Assembly: GCA_944358505.1 (NCBI GenBank)
Contig: CALVRG010000011.1
Coordinates: 1-51,464 of the forward strand
Direction of reading: 5' to 3'
DNA length: 51,464 nt
Origin: an uncultured Bacilli bacterium
GTDB lineage: Bacteria; Bacillota_I; Bacilli_A; RF39; UBA660
In this document: positions 1-7,654 of the stretch, in pieces
Position numbering within the stretch: the stretch's first letter is position 1
How the letters are laid out: each line of letters opens with the position of its first letter
Program-made: the position numbers and the translations under genes
The notes under the pieces: model-generated
Databases searched by the model: none
What the model saw: the letters and a program-made list of their open reading frames with translations, nothing else
Told to the model about the DNA's origin: nothing

Positions 1-1304
1 AGTACAGGTTGTCCTTTTTCATAACGTTCTTTTACTTCATTAATTATTGCTTTATATTTAGCACTTCTTGTTGCAAATACTAAATCAGGGGCATCAACTC
101 TTATAACAGGTTTATTAGTAGGTATTGTAATAACATACATATTATAAATATCTCTAAATTCCTCTTCTTCTGTTTTTGCAGTACCTGTCATTCCTGAAAG
201 CTTATTATACATTCTAAATAAATTTTGGAATGTTATTGTTGCAAGTGTTTTAGTCTCTTGATTTATTTTTACTCCTTCTTTAGCCTCTATAGCTTGATGA
301 AGTCCATCGCTATAAGCTCTACCTTTCATTAATCGTCCAGTAAACTGATCTACTATTACAACTTCATCATCTTGCACTACATAGTCAACATCTTTTTTCA
401 TAGCATAATTTGCTCTTAAAGCTTGATTAATATAGTGTAAAAGTGTAGCATTTTCTATTTCATACAAATTCTTTACCTTAAATGTTTTTTCTGCTTTTTC
501 ACTACCTTCATCAGTTAAAGAAACGCTTATTGTACTTTTTCCCGTTTCATCGCATATATAATCTGTATCTTCTTTTAAACTTTTAGCAAATTTATCAGCT
601 TCTAGATATAGATTAGCACTGTGTTGTGCTCCACCAGAAATTATTAATGGAGTCCTAGCTTCATCAATTAAAATAGAATCTACTTCATCAACAATAGCAA
701 AATTTAGTGGCCTTTGAACTCTATTTTCTTTTCTAATTACCATATTATCTCTTAAGTAATCAAAGCCTATTTCATTATTAGTAGAATATAAAATATCACA
801 ATTATATGCTTCTTGTTTTTCTTTTGGAGACATATCTCTTGTATTAACACCAACAGTCAATCCTAAAAAGCGATGTATACCTCCCATCCATTCAGCATCA
901 CGAGTTGCTAAATATTCATTAACAGTGATAATATGTACACCTTTTTCTTCTAAAGCATTTAAATAAGCAGGCATTACACATGTTAATGTTTTTCCTTCAC
1001 CTGTTTTCATCTCTGCTATATTACCATAATGAATTGCAAGTGCACCTAGTATTTGTACATAAAAAGGCTTTTCGCCAATAACACGATATGCAGCTTCTCT
1101 TGCAACTGCAAAAGCTTCGACTAAAATATCTTCTAATGTTTCTCCGTTTTTTAATCTTTCTTTAAATTCTTTTGTTTTATTTTTTAATTCGTCATCACTT
1201 AATTTTTGCATTTCTTCATCAAGTGCAACTACTTTATCTGCCTTTTCAGAAAACTTTTTTAACTCTTTATATTCATGATCAAAAAATTTTGTAAATAATC
1301 CCAT
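1..1304 (-). CDS. secA: Protein translocase subunit SecA (N-terminal part, runs off the window)
   Basis: ATPase motor that pushes unfolded secretory proteins through the SecYEG channel. The first 434 or so residues are present; the C-terminal half lies beyond the window's left edge, so this is an edge truncation and not a broken gene. Translation shows the Walker A motif TGEGKT near residue 101, followed by [13 protein letters not shown], and the Walker B DEVD box near residue 205. Further on it reads [15 protein letters not shown] and KGQPVL, all typical of SecA. An AAGGAG lies 9 bases before the chosen ATG; an ATG further upstream sits almost on top of that site and is less likely. The neighbouring hpf gene matches the hpf-secA order of Bacillus. 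Confidence 0.97.
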   Translation of the reverse strand, partial: MGLFTKFFDHEYKELKKFSEKADKVVALDEEMQKLSDDELKNKTKEFKERLKNGETLEDILVEAFAVAREAAYRVIGEKPFYVQILGALAIHYGNIAEMKTGEGKTLTCVMPAYLNALEEKGVHIITVNEYLATRDAEWMGGIHRFLGLTVGVNTRDMSPKEKQEAYNCDILYSTNNEIGFDYLRDNMVIRKENRVQRPLNFAIVDEVDSILIDEARTPLIISGGAQHSANLYLEADKFAKSLKEDTDYICDETGKSTISVSLTDEGSEKAEKTFKVKNLYEIENATLLHYINQALRANYAMKKDVDYVVQDDEVVIVDQFTGRLMKGRAYSDGLHQAIEAKEGVKINQETKTLATITFQNLFRMYNKLSGMTGTAKTEEEEFRDIYNMYVITIPTNKPVIRVDAPDLVFATRSAKYKAIINEVKERYEKGQPV

Positions 1305-1389
1305 TTTAAACATCTCCTTGTATAATGTATTTTATCAAAAAAAAGTAATAATAAAAAGCTTTTGTGATAATTTTATTTATTTTATATAA

Positions 1390-1419
1390 AAAAGAATGAT
1401 ATTTTAATATCATTCTTTT
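1390..1419. terminator. Bidirectional intrinsic terminator between secA and hpf
   Basis: A 13-bp perfect inverted repeat (AAAAGAATGATAT and its complement) around a 4-base loop, with A/T runs on both sides. Read on the minus strand it follows the hpf stop codon directly and ends in a U-run, so it should terminate hpf. Confidence 0.8.
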
Positions 1420-1421
1420 TG

Positions 1422-1949
1422 TTATTCTGACTCAATTAATCCATATCCGCCATTTTTTCTTTTATAGACAACTGCTTCTTTATCAGTATCAACATTTTTA
1501 AATAAGTAAAATTCATGACCAAGTAGTTCAAGTTGAAGAATAGCTTCTTCTTCATCCATTGGTTTTACTTCTACTTTCTTTCTTTTTATAATATTGTTTT
1601 CTTCATAATCTTCTTCTTCAATATTCATAATACTGAAATCAATCATTGTCTTTGCTTCTTTGGCTTTTATTTTAGTTTTATTTTTTCTTATTTGTCTTTC
1701 TATTATATCTATAGCTTTATCAACAGCAGCATAAAAATCATCTTGTGTCTCTTCAGATCTAATAATAAAATTATGAAGTGGAATTGTAATCTCTACGGTT
1801 TGAAAATGTCCTTTAACTTTTACTACTACATTAGCACGTACATCCTCACTATTTTCTAGATATTTTTCTATCCTTGTTAATTTTTCCTTGATGTAGTCTC
1901 TCATAGCATTAGTTACTTCTATTTTGTTACCTCTAATAATTATTTCCAT
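1422..1949 (-). CDS. hpf: Ribosome hibernation promoting factor, long form (HPF/RaiA/YvyD)
   Basis: Binds the 30S subunit and pairs ribosomes into inactive 100S dimers during slow growth. The 175-residue product has the N-terminal S30AE domain (starts MEIIIRGNKIEVT; about residues 1-100), a lysine-rich linker, and a C-terminal domain of about 55 residues (KPMDEEEAILQLELLGHEF and NGGYGL) that marks the long, self-dimerising form found in Firmicutes. The start is set by AAGGAAGGTGATAGT directly before the ATG; an in-frame start 11 codons upstream lacks a ribosome-binding site. It sits next to secA, as in Bacillus. Confidence 0.95.
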   Translation of the reverse strand: MEIIIRGNKIEVTNAMRDYIKEKLTRIEKYLENSEDVRANVVVKVKGHFQTVEITIPLHNFIIRSEETQDDFYAAVDKAIDIIERQIRKNKTKIKAKEAKTMIDFSIMNIEEEDYEENNIIKRKKVEVKPMDEEEAILQLELLGHEFYLFKNVDTDKEAVVYKRKNGGYGLIESE

Positions 1950-1999
1950 ACTATCACCTTCCTTAGTATTAATATACCACAAAAGAAGAAAAAAACCAA

Positions 2000-2218
2000 C
2001 TATTTTACTAATGCTGGTTCTTTTATTGGTGTTACATCAACCGCTTGGTACCCTTTACTAGTTTCAAGTAATGTAAACTCTACATATTGTCCTTCAGCCA
2101 AAGTTTTATAACCCTCACAATTAATAGTTGAATAATGAACAAAAATATCTTCGTTTTCTTTGTATTCAATAAAGCCATATCCCTTTTCATTATTGAACCA
2201 TTTTACTTTTCCAATCAC
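2000..2218 (-). CDS. csp: Cold-shock protein (CspA/CspB family)
   Basis: Small single-domain nucleic-acid chaperone of 72 residues that keeps mRNA unfolded, especially in the cold. It shows RNP1 (KGYGFI) and RNP2 (DIFVHYS), preceded by GKVKWFNNEKGYG. The start is a GTG placed 8 bases after a perfect GGAGG within GGAGGTGATC; the upstream in-frame GTG lies inside that site. A leader of more than 100 bases with a possible short ORF precedes it, which would suit the usual post-transcriptional control of cold-shock genes, though no specific element was identified. Confidence 0.93.
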   Translation of the reverse strand: MIGKVKWFNNEKGYGFIEYKENEDIFVHYSTINCEGYKTLAEGQYVEFTLLETSKGYQAVDVTPIKEPALVK

Positions 2219-2259
2219 TAGGATCACCTCCACATCTTTTATTGCTCACTTCTTGCCTA

Positions 2260-2334
2260 CTACTTTCTCAAATGATGTGTTTTCATTATATCAATAGCAT
2301 TATGTTTATTATAATTTTTTCCGTTAATTGTCAT
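2260..2334 (-). CDS. Possible 24-codon ORF in the csp leader
   Basis: ATG followed by 23 codons and TAG, encoding a basic peptide beginning MTINGKNYNKHN and ending KTHHLRK. AAAGGA lies 6 bases before the ATG, which is good spacing. A possible promoter (TTGGAA, 17 bases, TATATA/TATAAA) lies just upstream on the same strand, and the cold-shock gene follows about 40 bases downstream. No family is recognised. It could be a leader peptide, a small protein, or chance in A+T-rich DNA. Confidence 0.35.
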   Translation of the reverse strand: MTINGKNYNKHNAIDIMKTHHLRK

Positions 2335-2442
2335 TTTCATTCCTTTAAATGTTATTTATATAGAAAAACATAAACATTATTCCAATCGTTCTTTAAAGAT
2401 GCCTTTTTAAGGATAACTTATTTTTTAATTAGTGATTGGAGT

Positions 2443-2448
2443 TATAAT
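2443..2448 (+). promoter_or_regulatory. Candidate -10 box of agrB
   Basis: TATAAT 22 bases before the agrB start codon. The sequence 17-18 bases upstream (around 2420) is a T-run with no good -35, as expected for a promoter that needs an activator such as AgrA. Two similar 8-mers, TTAAAGAT at 2393 and TTAAGGAT at 2407, lie upstream, but their 14-base spacing does not fit the usual LytTR operator. Confidence 0.4.
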
Positions 2449-2470
2449 TTTTGTAGCATAGGAGGGTAGT

Positions 2471-3064
2471 ATGAAAGAAGCATTTTTAAATCATTCTATG
2501 GACTTCATATCTAAAAATAGAATTGATATGAGTGACGAAGATAAAGAAAAGCTAATATATGGTTTAGAGGGTCTTTACATGACTATAACTAAACTATTGA
2601 TAATTTTTCTTATTGCTTTGGCTTTAGGTTTTATTAAAGAATTTATTATAACATTAATACTCTTTAATATAATAAGATTTCCAGGTTTTGGATTTCATGC
2701 CAGTAAGTCTATAGTTTGTTTAATTTCGAGTACTATTTTAATTTTAGGATTACCTTATTTATTTGTTAATGTTGAGGTTAATCTTATCATTAAATTAATT
2801 CTATGTTTAGTTTCAGTTATAACATTTATAATCTGTGCTCCTGCTGATACCTATAAAAGACCACTTACTAATAAGAAAAAGAGAACTATTAGAAAGGTTT
2901 GTGCCTGTACTATTGCAATAATTTATAGTGTTATTATTATTGCCTTTAATAAGAGCATAATTAGTGATTTGTTATTAGCAGCACTTATGATTGAAACTGT
3001 TTTAATTTCTCCTATAATGTATGTTATTTTTGGAGAACCTTATAATAATTATAAAAAGGTTTAA
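2471..3064 (+). CDS. agrB: AgrB-like peptide-processing membrane protease
   Basis: Accessory gene regulator B family. AgrB cleaves the AgrD precursor and joins it into a cyclic (thio)lactone signal at the membrane. The 197-residue product has an amphipathic N-terminus and about five hydrophobic segments. The catalytic pair is visible in FGFHASKSIVC: His76 and Cys83, seven residues apart as in staphylococcal AgrB (His77/Cys84), preceded by the conserved RFPGFG stretch. GGAGGGTAGT precedes the ATG. The agrD-like gene follows 50 bases downstream on the same strand. AgrC and AgrA lie just beyond on the opposite strand, so the locus holds a full signal-production and sensing set. Confidence 0.9.
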   Translation: MKEAFLNHSMDFISKNRIDMSDEDKEKLIYGLEGLYMTITKLLIIFLIALALGFIKEFIITLILFNIIRFPGFGFHASKSIVCLISSTILILGLPYLFVNVEVNLIIKLILCLVSVITFIICAPADTYKRPLTNKKKRTIRKVCACTIAIIYSVIIIAFNKSIISDLLLAALMIETVLISPIMYVIFGEPYNNYKKV

Positions 3065-3114
3065 ACATTTATATGTTTAAATAAATATGTAGTAAGGAAA
3101 GGATGAGAAGTGAA

Positions 3115-3234
3115 ATGAAAAAAAGAATAGCTAAAGTTCTAGCTGCTGTTGCTATGTTAGCTACTGCAAGTGCTAGTATGGGATGTGCTTGGTGGATGTG
3201 TGAAGAACCAAAAGCATTAAAAAACATGGATTAA
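3115..3234 (+). CDS. agrD: AgrD-like cyclic lactone autoinducer precursor peptide
   Basis: A 39-residue ORF preceded by AAGGAAAGGATGAG. It has the three-part AgrD plan: a basic amphipathic leader (MKKRIAKVLAAVAMLATAS), a core around GCAWWM, and an acidic tail CEEPKALKNMD. By comparison with known precursors (S. aureus C-DFIM followed by DEP, C. perfringens C-LWFT followed by HQP), the ring would be Cys-Ala-Trp-Trp-Met closed through the first Cys (residue 23). Unusually, a second Cys follows immediately (residue 28), so a six-residue ring ending in Cys is an alternative. Its place directly after agrB supports the call. The mature structure is inferred, not seen. Confidence 0.85.
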   Translation: MKKRIAKVLAAVAMLATASASMGCAWWMCEEPKALKNMD

Positions 3235-3240
3235 TAAATT

Positions 3241-3266
3241 AAGAGTGTGAATTCACTCTTTTTTTA
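3241..3266 (+). terminator. Intrinsic terminator after agrD, overlapping the 3' end of agrC
   Basis: Hairpin AAGAGTG / CACTCTT with a 6-base loop and seven Ts on the plus strand, six bases after the agrD stop. The agrC stop codon (TGA on minus) lies in the same hairpin, so the two convergent transcripts share one short 3' boundary. On the minus strand the U-run is weaker. Confidence 0.75.
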
Positions 3267-4542
3267 ATTCTAATTTTTGAATAAAATAATTATCTATAGT
3301 TTTTACTTCCGTATTAAAAACCTGTGATTTTTTAATTATTTTGTCTGCAAAATATAAACCTTTACCATGGGTACTACCTTTTGTTGTAAATCCTTTTTTA
3401 ATTACATTCTTTAAATTTATTTTACCTTTAAAACTATTTGTTATAACAAATAAGATATTTTCTTTAATTTTATATACTTCTAAAGTTATCTGTTTTTTTT
3501 CTGAATTTATTGCAGCCTCTATTGCATTATCAAAATAAATGCCAATAAGTTGACTTAATTCTCTACAAACAACTGAAGAAAATTTAAAATCATTATCTTT
3601 TAATTTAGGACTAATATCTACTGATATATTTAATCCTTCCATGTTCGCTACTAATAATTTATAATATATTAAGCTTTTTATTTCTCCTTTTGGTATATAT
3701 TTTATTTGACCAAGTATATATGTGTCAGCAGTTAAATCAACTTTTAAAATATCACTTAATATTTTTATTATTTTTTCATCTTTTGTGGCATCTATTATTT
3801 TTGAAAGTTGATTTTTATATTCGTGTATCTTTAAGTCTTGCTTTTCTTGATAATCCTCTACATTGCGCATACATTCTGTCAATATGTTATTTTGAATTAA
3901 AAGCCTATCATATTTTATTATTTCACACATATAGATTAATATTAATAAAATAAAGACAATAATTACAATATTAATAGTAAAATAATACTTTGTTGGTGCA
4001 AATAAATTCGATGTCGTATAATAACAAATGCATATAGCTATAAAAGCAAATAAGCAATAAATTATAAGAGCTCTATTTTTAGGCCTTTCTAATCTTTTAG
4101 TACTATTAGTAATGAATTTATTAATAGGTTTCAAATTAAATATAAAATATGTCACTAGTGAAATACATGTATTAGTTAAAAACATGATTAAATAGTTGTT
4201 TCTCATTGCATCAAATTCCATAAAATTAATCATTATAGCTGAGCATATCAAATCTGGAATTGTTGAAACTATCATTATAAATAATACATATATTAGGCTA
4301 ACTATTATATCAATTTCAAATATTTTCTTCACTGACAATGATAAAAACAAAAAAGTTAAAAATGTTGTAAAATCATATTCTGTTGTAAAAAATACTATAG
4401 TTGGTAAAATACTTAATAAAATCCACTCTAAATTCTTTATGGTTAATAACTTTATTTGTGATTTTGTTATTTTTTTGATAATTAATATAGCAATTAAATT
4501 CATTAAAGTGATATTAATTAGTTTTACTATTACTAGTGACAT
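3253..4542 (-). CDS. agrC: AgrC-like sensor histidine kinase (GHKL type)
   Basis: Membrane receptor for the cyclic peptide signal. The 429-residue protein has six or seven hydrophobic helices in residues 1-210, then a short dimerisation helix with His240 (KIHEYKNQL) as likely phosphoacceptor; S. aureus AgrC uses His239. The C-terminal ATPase domain shows the N-box (YFDNAIEAA) and G-box (GKGLYFADKII). The start ATG follows GGAGTTGATTAAAT and overlaps the end of agrA by 29 bases, so agrA and agrC form one unit with the regulator gene first. This pair faces agrB-agrD instead of following them. Pairing with AgrA is inferred from the overlap. Confidence 0.92.
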   Translation of the reverse strand: MSLVIVKLINITLMNLIAILIIKKITKSQIKLLTIKNLEWILLSILPTIVFFTTEYDFTTFLTFLFLSLSVKKIFEIDIIVSLIYVLFIMIVSTIPDLICSAIMINFMEFDAMRNNYLIMFLTNTCISLVTYFIFNLKPINKFITNSTKRLERPKNRALIIYCLFAFIAICICYYTTSNLFAPTKYYFTINIVIIVFILLILIYMCEIIKYDRLLIQNNILTECMRNVEDYQEKQDLKIHEYKNQLSKIIDATKDEKIIKILSDILKVDLTADTYILGQIKYIPKGEIKSLIYYKLLVANMEGLNISVDISPKLKDNDFKFSSVVCRELSQLIGIYFDNAIEAAINSEKKQITLEVYKIKENILFVITNSFKGKINLKNVIKKGFTTKGSTHGKGLYFADKIIKKSQVFNTEVKTIDNYFIQKLELKKE

Positions 4543-5254
4543 ATTTAATCAACTCCTTTTTACCAGATCTTGATATTAAGTTAGTACTCATACCATTTAT
4601 GAATAACACTTCATTTTCTCTTATATTATAAGTACTTATTTTATCAGTATTTAAAATTAAACTCTTATGTACTTTTAAAAATCTTTTATCTAATTCCTTT
4701 GATATTGCATTTAATGTATAAGATGCTTTGAAAGTACCATAATCCGTTTGAATAATACATCTTTTGCTATCTTGTTCTTTCTCAATAAAAATAATACTTT
4801 TTAATTCTATTTTATATAATGTGTAATTGTATTCATAATTTAAACATTTTTCTTTACTGTTATATTGTTTATAAATTATTTTTAACGTCTCTTTTATTTT
4901 AGTTTTGCAATTGTCATATTTACTTATAAAATCTAATAAATATAATCTATTAGTTAGTGCTTCATAACGATATTCTGAAAAAGAAGTTACGATTACTATA
5001 ATAGAATTCCAATCTTCTAATTCTTCTCTTATAAACCTTGTAGCATCTAATCCTGAGCCGTCTTTTGTTTTAATATCAAGAAAATATACTTTAAATCCTA
5101 GGTCTTTTCTAGCTAATGCTTCGAAACGTTCATCATAAGTTTCAAATGTATACTTTTTATATTCAATATCATAACTCATCATAAACTTATCAATTTCATC
5201 TGTTACTAGTTTTCTAAACTCTTTTTCATCATCACATATAATAAAATTTAACAC
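4514..5254 (-). CDS. agrA: AgrA-like LytTR response regulator
   Basis: Response regulator of 246 residues. The N-terminal receiver domain (about 1-120) has the acidic pair Asp8-Asp9 (FIICDDE) and phospho-acceptor Asp60 in YFLDIKT. The C-terminal LytTR DNA-binding domain (about 140-240) includes IIFIEKEQDSKRC, FLKVHKSLILN and LISRSGKKELI. The start is a GTG with GGAGGATGAAGTA before it; the longer in-frame reading upstream lacks a site. It probably binds near agrB to give positive feedback, as AgrA does in Staphylococcus, but no clear operator was found. Confidence 0.92.
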   Translation of the reverse strand: MLNFIICDDEKEFRKLVTDEIDKFMMSYDIEYKKYTFETYDERFEALARKDLGFKVYFLDIKTKDGSGLDATRFIREELEDWNSIIVIVTSFSEYRYEALTNRLYLLDFISKYDNCKTKIKETLKIIYKQYNSKEKCLNYEYNYTLYKIELKSIIFIEKEQDSKRCIIQTDYGTFKASYTLNAISKELDKRFLKVHKSLILNTDKISTYNIRENEVLFINGMSTNLISRSGKKELIKYVTSNSKTN

Positions 5255-5286
5255 TACTTCATCCTCCTTTACACAACACCCTCTAA

Positions 5287-5295
5287 ATTTTACCA
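5287..5295 (-). promoter_or_regulatory. Candidate extended -10 promoter of agrA-agrC
   Basis: TGGTAAAAT on the minus strand (TGn plus TAAAAT), about 33 bases before the agrA GTG. A TTGACA lies further upstream (5320-5325) but is 24 bases from this -10; with a 17-base spacer it would instead pair with AAATAT at 5297-5302. Confidence 0.4.
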
Positions 5296-5338
5296 TATAT
5301 TTCCAGTTTATAAAATTTTTGTCAAAAAAAAATAGTAG

Positions 5339-6460
5339 CTATTTAACCCTATTTTTCTTTTTAAATTTTTGTTCTTTTTTTATTACTTCTCCTACTTTTT
5401 CAATAATATTATCTGTTACTTCTTTATTCTTTTTAGAAATTATAGTTGTTCTTAATACAAACCAAACAACTATAATAAATATTATTATATATAAAATTCT
5501 ACCCATAACTGGATCTTTTAATGAATAGAAAATTGATGCACTCGCAAATAAAAAATTAAATCCATAAATTATTAATACAGTTGTTCGTTGAGAGAAGTTC
5601 ATTCCCAAAAGTTGATGATGTATATGCTCTTTGTCTGGTGAAAATGGTGCTTGATGTTTTAAAAGTCTTCTTATTATCGCAAATAATGTGTCCAATATTG
5701 GAATTCCTAATATCATAAGTGGTACAAACAAACTAGTAAGCGCTGGTCCTTTAAATTCTAATAGTGTTATAACCGCTATCATAAAGCCTAAGTACATAGC
5801 ACAGTCTCCACAAAATATTTTTGCCGGATAAAAGTTATGTAGTAAAAAACCTAACGTTGCTCCTAACATTATAAATGTTAATATCATTACTAATGTTCCA
5901 CTACGTCCTTGAAAATATCCAATAATACCAATAGTTAAGAAAAATATACTACATATTCCACCACTTAATCCATCTAAACCATCTATTAGATTTATTATAT
6001 TAACACATGCTACTATAAAGAAAATAGTGAAGGGATATGATAACATTCCAAAATTTAATGTATAACCAAATGCTGTTATATTATTTAAAAGAAAGCCTCC
6101 ATAGAAAACAAGAATTGATGCTGCTATTATTTGTCCTATTAGTTTTGTTCTTGCTCTTAATGATTTAATATCATCTGCAATACCTGTTAATATTATAATA
6201 AAACTGCCTATTAGTATAGAGTTCATTTGAACACTTTCTGTTCCAAATAGCATATAACTTATTAGGAAAGCTAAAAATATTCCTACTCCACCTAATTTAG
6301 GGGTTGCCTTTGTGTGTATATGTCTATGTCCTTCATCGTTTCTTGGAATATCTATAGCTCCAATATGCTTTGCTATTTTTTTCATAAATGGCATTATAAG
6401 AGCAGAGCAAATAAATGTTGTTATAACTATCTTTAATATGGAAATTATTTCTTGATTCAT
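5339..6460 (-). CDS. tagO: Undecaprenyl-phosphate sugar-1-phosphate transferase, TagO/WecA type (MraY family)
   Basis: Integral membrane enzyme that moves an amino-sugar phosphate, usually GlcNAc-1-P, from its UDP form to undecaprenyl phosphate. In Bacilli this starts wall teichoic acid synthesis. The 373-residue protein has about ten hydrophobic segments. Motifs: HTKATPKLGGVGIFLAF near the N-terminus, the catalytic NLIDGLDGLSGG, AKIFCGDCAMYLGF, and a cytoplasmic loop FSPDKEHIHHQLL, whose HxHH pattern separates WecA/TagO from MraY proper. RBS AGAGGAAAAATT precedes the ATG. It has its own promoter after the mreB terminator. Which polymer it serves cannot be told, since no tag genes are present here. 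Confidence 0.88.
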   Translation of the reverse strand: MNQEIISILKIVITTFICSALIMPFMKKIAKHIGAIDIPRNDEGHRHIHTKATPKLGGVGIFLAFLISYMLFGTESVQMNSILIGSFIIILTGIADDIKSLRARTKLIGQIIAASILVFYGGFLLNNITAFGYTLNFGMLSYPFTIFFIVACVNIINLIDGLDGLSGGICSIFFLTIGIIGYFQGRSGTLVMILTFIMLGATLGFLLHNFYPAKIFCGDCAMYLGFMIAVITLLEFKGPALTSLFVPLMILGIPILDTLFAIIRRLLKHQAPFSPDKEHIHHQLLGMNFSQRTTVLIIYGFNFLFASASIFYSLKDPVMGRILYIIIFIIVVWFVLRTTIISKKNKEVTDNIIEKVGEVIKKEQKFKKKNRVK

Positions 6461-6483
6461 AATTTTTCCTCTTTTCTAAAATT

Positions 6484-6512
6484 ATTATAACAAGTAAGCA
6501 TATTTTTTACAA
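6484..6512 (-). promoter_or_regulatory. Promoter of tagO
   Basis: TTGTAA, 17-base spacer, TATAAT, with TG one base before the -10 (extended -10), shortly upstream of the tagO ATG. Confidence 0.65.
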
Positions 6513-6527
6513 TAAAAGTTAATAAAC

Positions 6528-6570
6528 AAATAGAACCTTGTCTTTATACTAAAGATTCAAGGTCCTATTT
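6528..6570 (-). terminator. Intrinsic terminator after mreB
   Basis: AAATAGGACCTTG pairs with CAAGGTTCTATTT on the minus strand (13 bp, one G-U pair). The 17-base loop can form its own small hairpin (TCTTT/AAAGA). It begins at the mreB stop. Confidence 0.7.
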
Positions 6571-7562
6571 TAATTATCTTCTAATAATTTTACATTATCT
6601 AATAAAACTCCAGTTCCTTCAACAACACAAGTTAACGGACTATCTGCAATTAATACTGGAACTTTTAATTCTTTCTTTAATACTTCATTTAATCCTTTTA
6701 ACATAGAACCACCACCAGTTAAAACTATACCTTTATCTACAATATCAGCAGAAAGTTCAGGTGGTGTTTGCTCTAATACATTGGTTGCTGCTTTTACTAT
6801 TTTATATATAGACTCATGTAATGCCTCTTCTGTTTCTACTTCATTTATTTCAATTGTATTAGGAAGTCCTGTTACTAAGTCCCTTCCTCTTACTTCTAAT
6901 TTAGTCTTTTTATCAGGTTCATAAAGATTTGCAAAGTTTATTTTTATATCTTCTGCTGTTTTTTCACCTATTAACAATTTATATTTTTCTTTAATGTATT
7001 TAACAATATCTTGATCAAATACATTTCCTGCTATACGAACTGAAGCACTATTTACAATATCATTTAAAGATAATATTGCTATATCTGTTGTCCCTCCACC
7101 AATATCTATTACCATATTAGCACTAGGTTTAGATATATCCATACCTGCTCCTATAGCAGCAACTTTTGGTTCTTCTTCCAAAAATACTTTTCTTGCTCCT
7201 GTACGTTCTGCAGCTTCTTTTATAGCATTTTTTTCAACTGGAGTTACATTAGTTGGACAGCATATTAGTATTCTAGGCCTTGATAAAAAGTTCCTAGCAT
7301 GAATTTTTCTTATAAAATAATCTAACATTATTTCAGTAATTTCAAAGTCAGCTATTACACCATCTTTCATAGGTTTAATAGCTTTTACTTTTTCTGGTGT
7401 TCTTCCTAGCATTTCACTAGCTTCTTTACCTACTGCTACAACTTTTTTATTGTCTGTATCAATAGCAACAACACTAGGCTCATTTAAGACTATTCCCTCT
7501 CCTTTTATATATATTAAAACATTTGCTGTTCCTAGATCAATACCAATATCTTTTGATAGCAT
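6570..7562 (-). CDS. mreB: Rod-shape protein MreB/Mbl
   Basis: Actin-like ATPase that forms membrane filaments and directs lateral wall synthesis. The 330-residue product opens with the phosphate-1 motif DIGIDLGTANVLIYIKG and has the phosphate-2 motif MVIDIGGGTTDIA and the adenosine motif IVLTGGGSMLKGL. The stretch EEEPKVAAIGAGM is also classic. Overall wording is closest to Bacillus Mbl, and the neighbouring spoIIQ fits the Bacillus spoIIQ-spoIIID-mbl area, so mbl may be the better orthologue name. The start ATG follows AAAAGGACGTGAT. Confidence 0.95.
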   Translation of the reverse strand: MLSKDIGIDLGTANVLIYIKGEGIVLNEPSVVAIDTDNKKVVAVGKEASEMLGRTPEKVKAIKPMKDGVIADFEITEIMLDYFIRKIHARNFLSRPRILICCPTNVTPVEKNAIKEAAERTGARKVFLEEEPKVAAIGAGMDISKPSANMVIDIGGGTTDIAILSLNDIVNSASVRIAGNVFDQDIVKYIKEKYKLLIGEKTAEDIKINFANLYEPDKKTKLEVRGRDLVTGLPNTIEINEVETEEALHESIYKIVKAATNVLEQTPPELSADIVDKGIVLTGGGSMLKGLNEVLKKELKVPVLIADSPLTCVVEGTGVLLDNVKLLEDN

Positions 7563-7588
7563 TTATATCACGTCCTTTTACTTTTAAT

Positions 7589-7617
7589 ATTTTAGCAAAA
7601 ATATAATATAAAGTAAA
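7589..7617 (-). promoter_or_regulatory. Promoter of mreB
   Basis: TTTACT, 17-base spacer, TAAAAT, with a TGC just before the -10 (extended -10). It lies between the spoIIQ terminator and the mreB start. Confidence 0.5.
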
Positions 7618-7634
7618 TTGTTTTCGATTAAAAA

Positions 7635-7654
7635 AAACGGCTTTTACTCCGTTT
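7635..7654 (-). terminator. Intrinsic terminator after spoIIQ, stop codon in the loop
   Basis: Stem AAACGG / CCGTTT followed by a U-run on the minus strand. The 8-base loop contains the spoIIQ TAA. Confidence 0.7.

Noticed and set aside
1533..1859. Plus-strand ORF opposite hpf, Phe/Tyr/Ile-rich
   Set aside because: It is the antisense of hpf; the residue mix is what A+T-rich antisense gives, and no ribosome-binding site is present. The same applies to the other ORFs opposite agrC, murA, prmC, prfA, argS, abgT and gyrA.
2390..2414. Pair of 8-mers (TTAAAGAT, TTAAGGAT) as an AgrA operator
   Set aside because: The spacing is 14 bases, while LytTR sites repeat about every 21; too weak to annotate as an operator.
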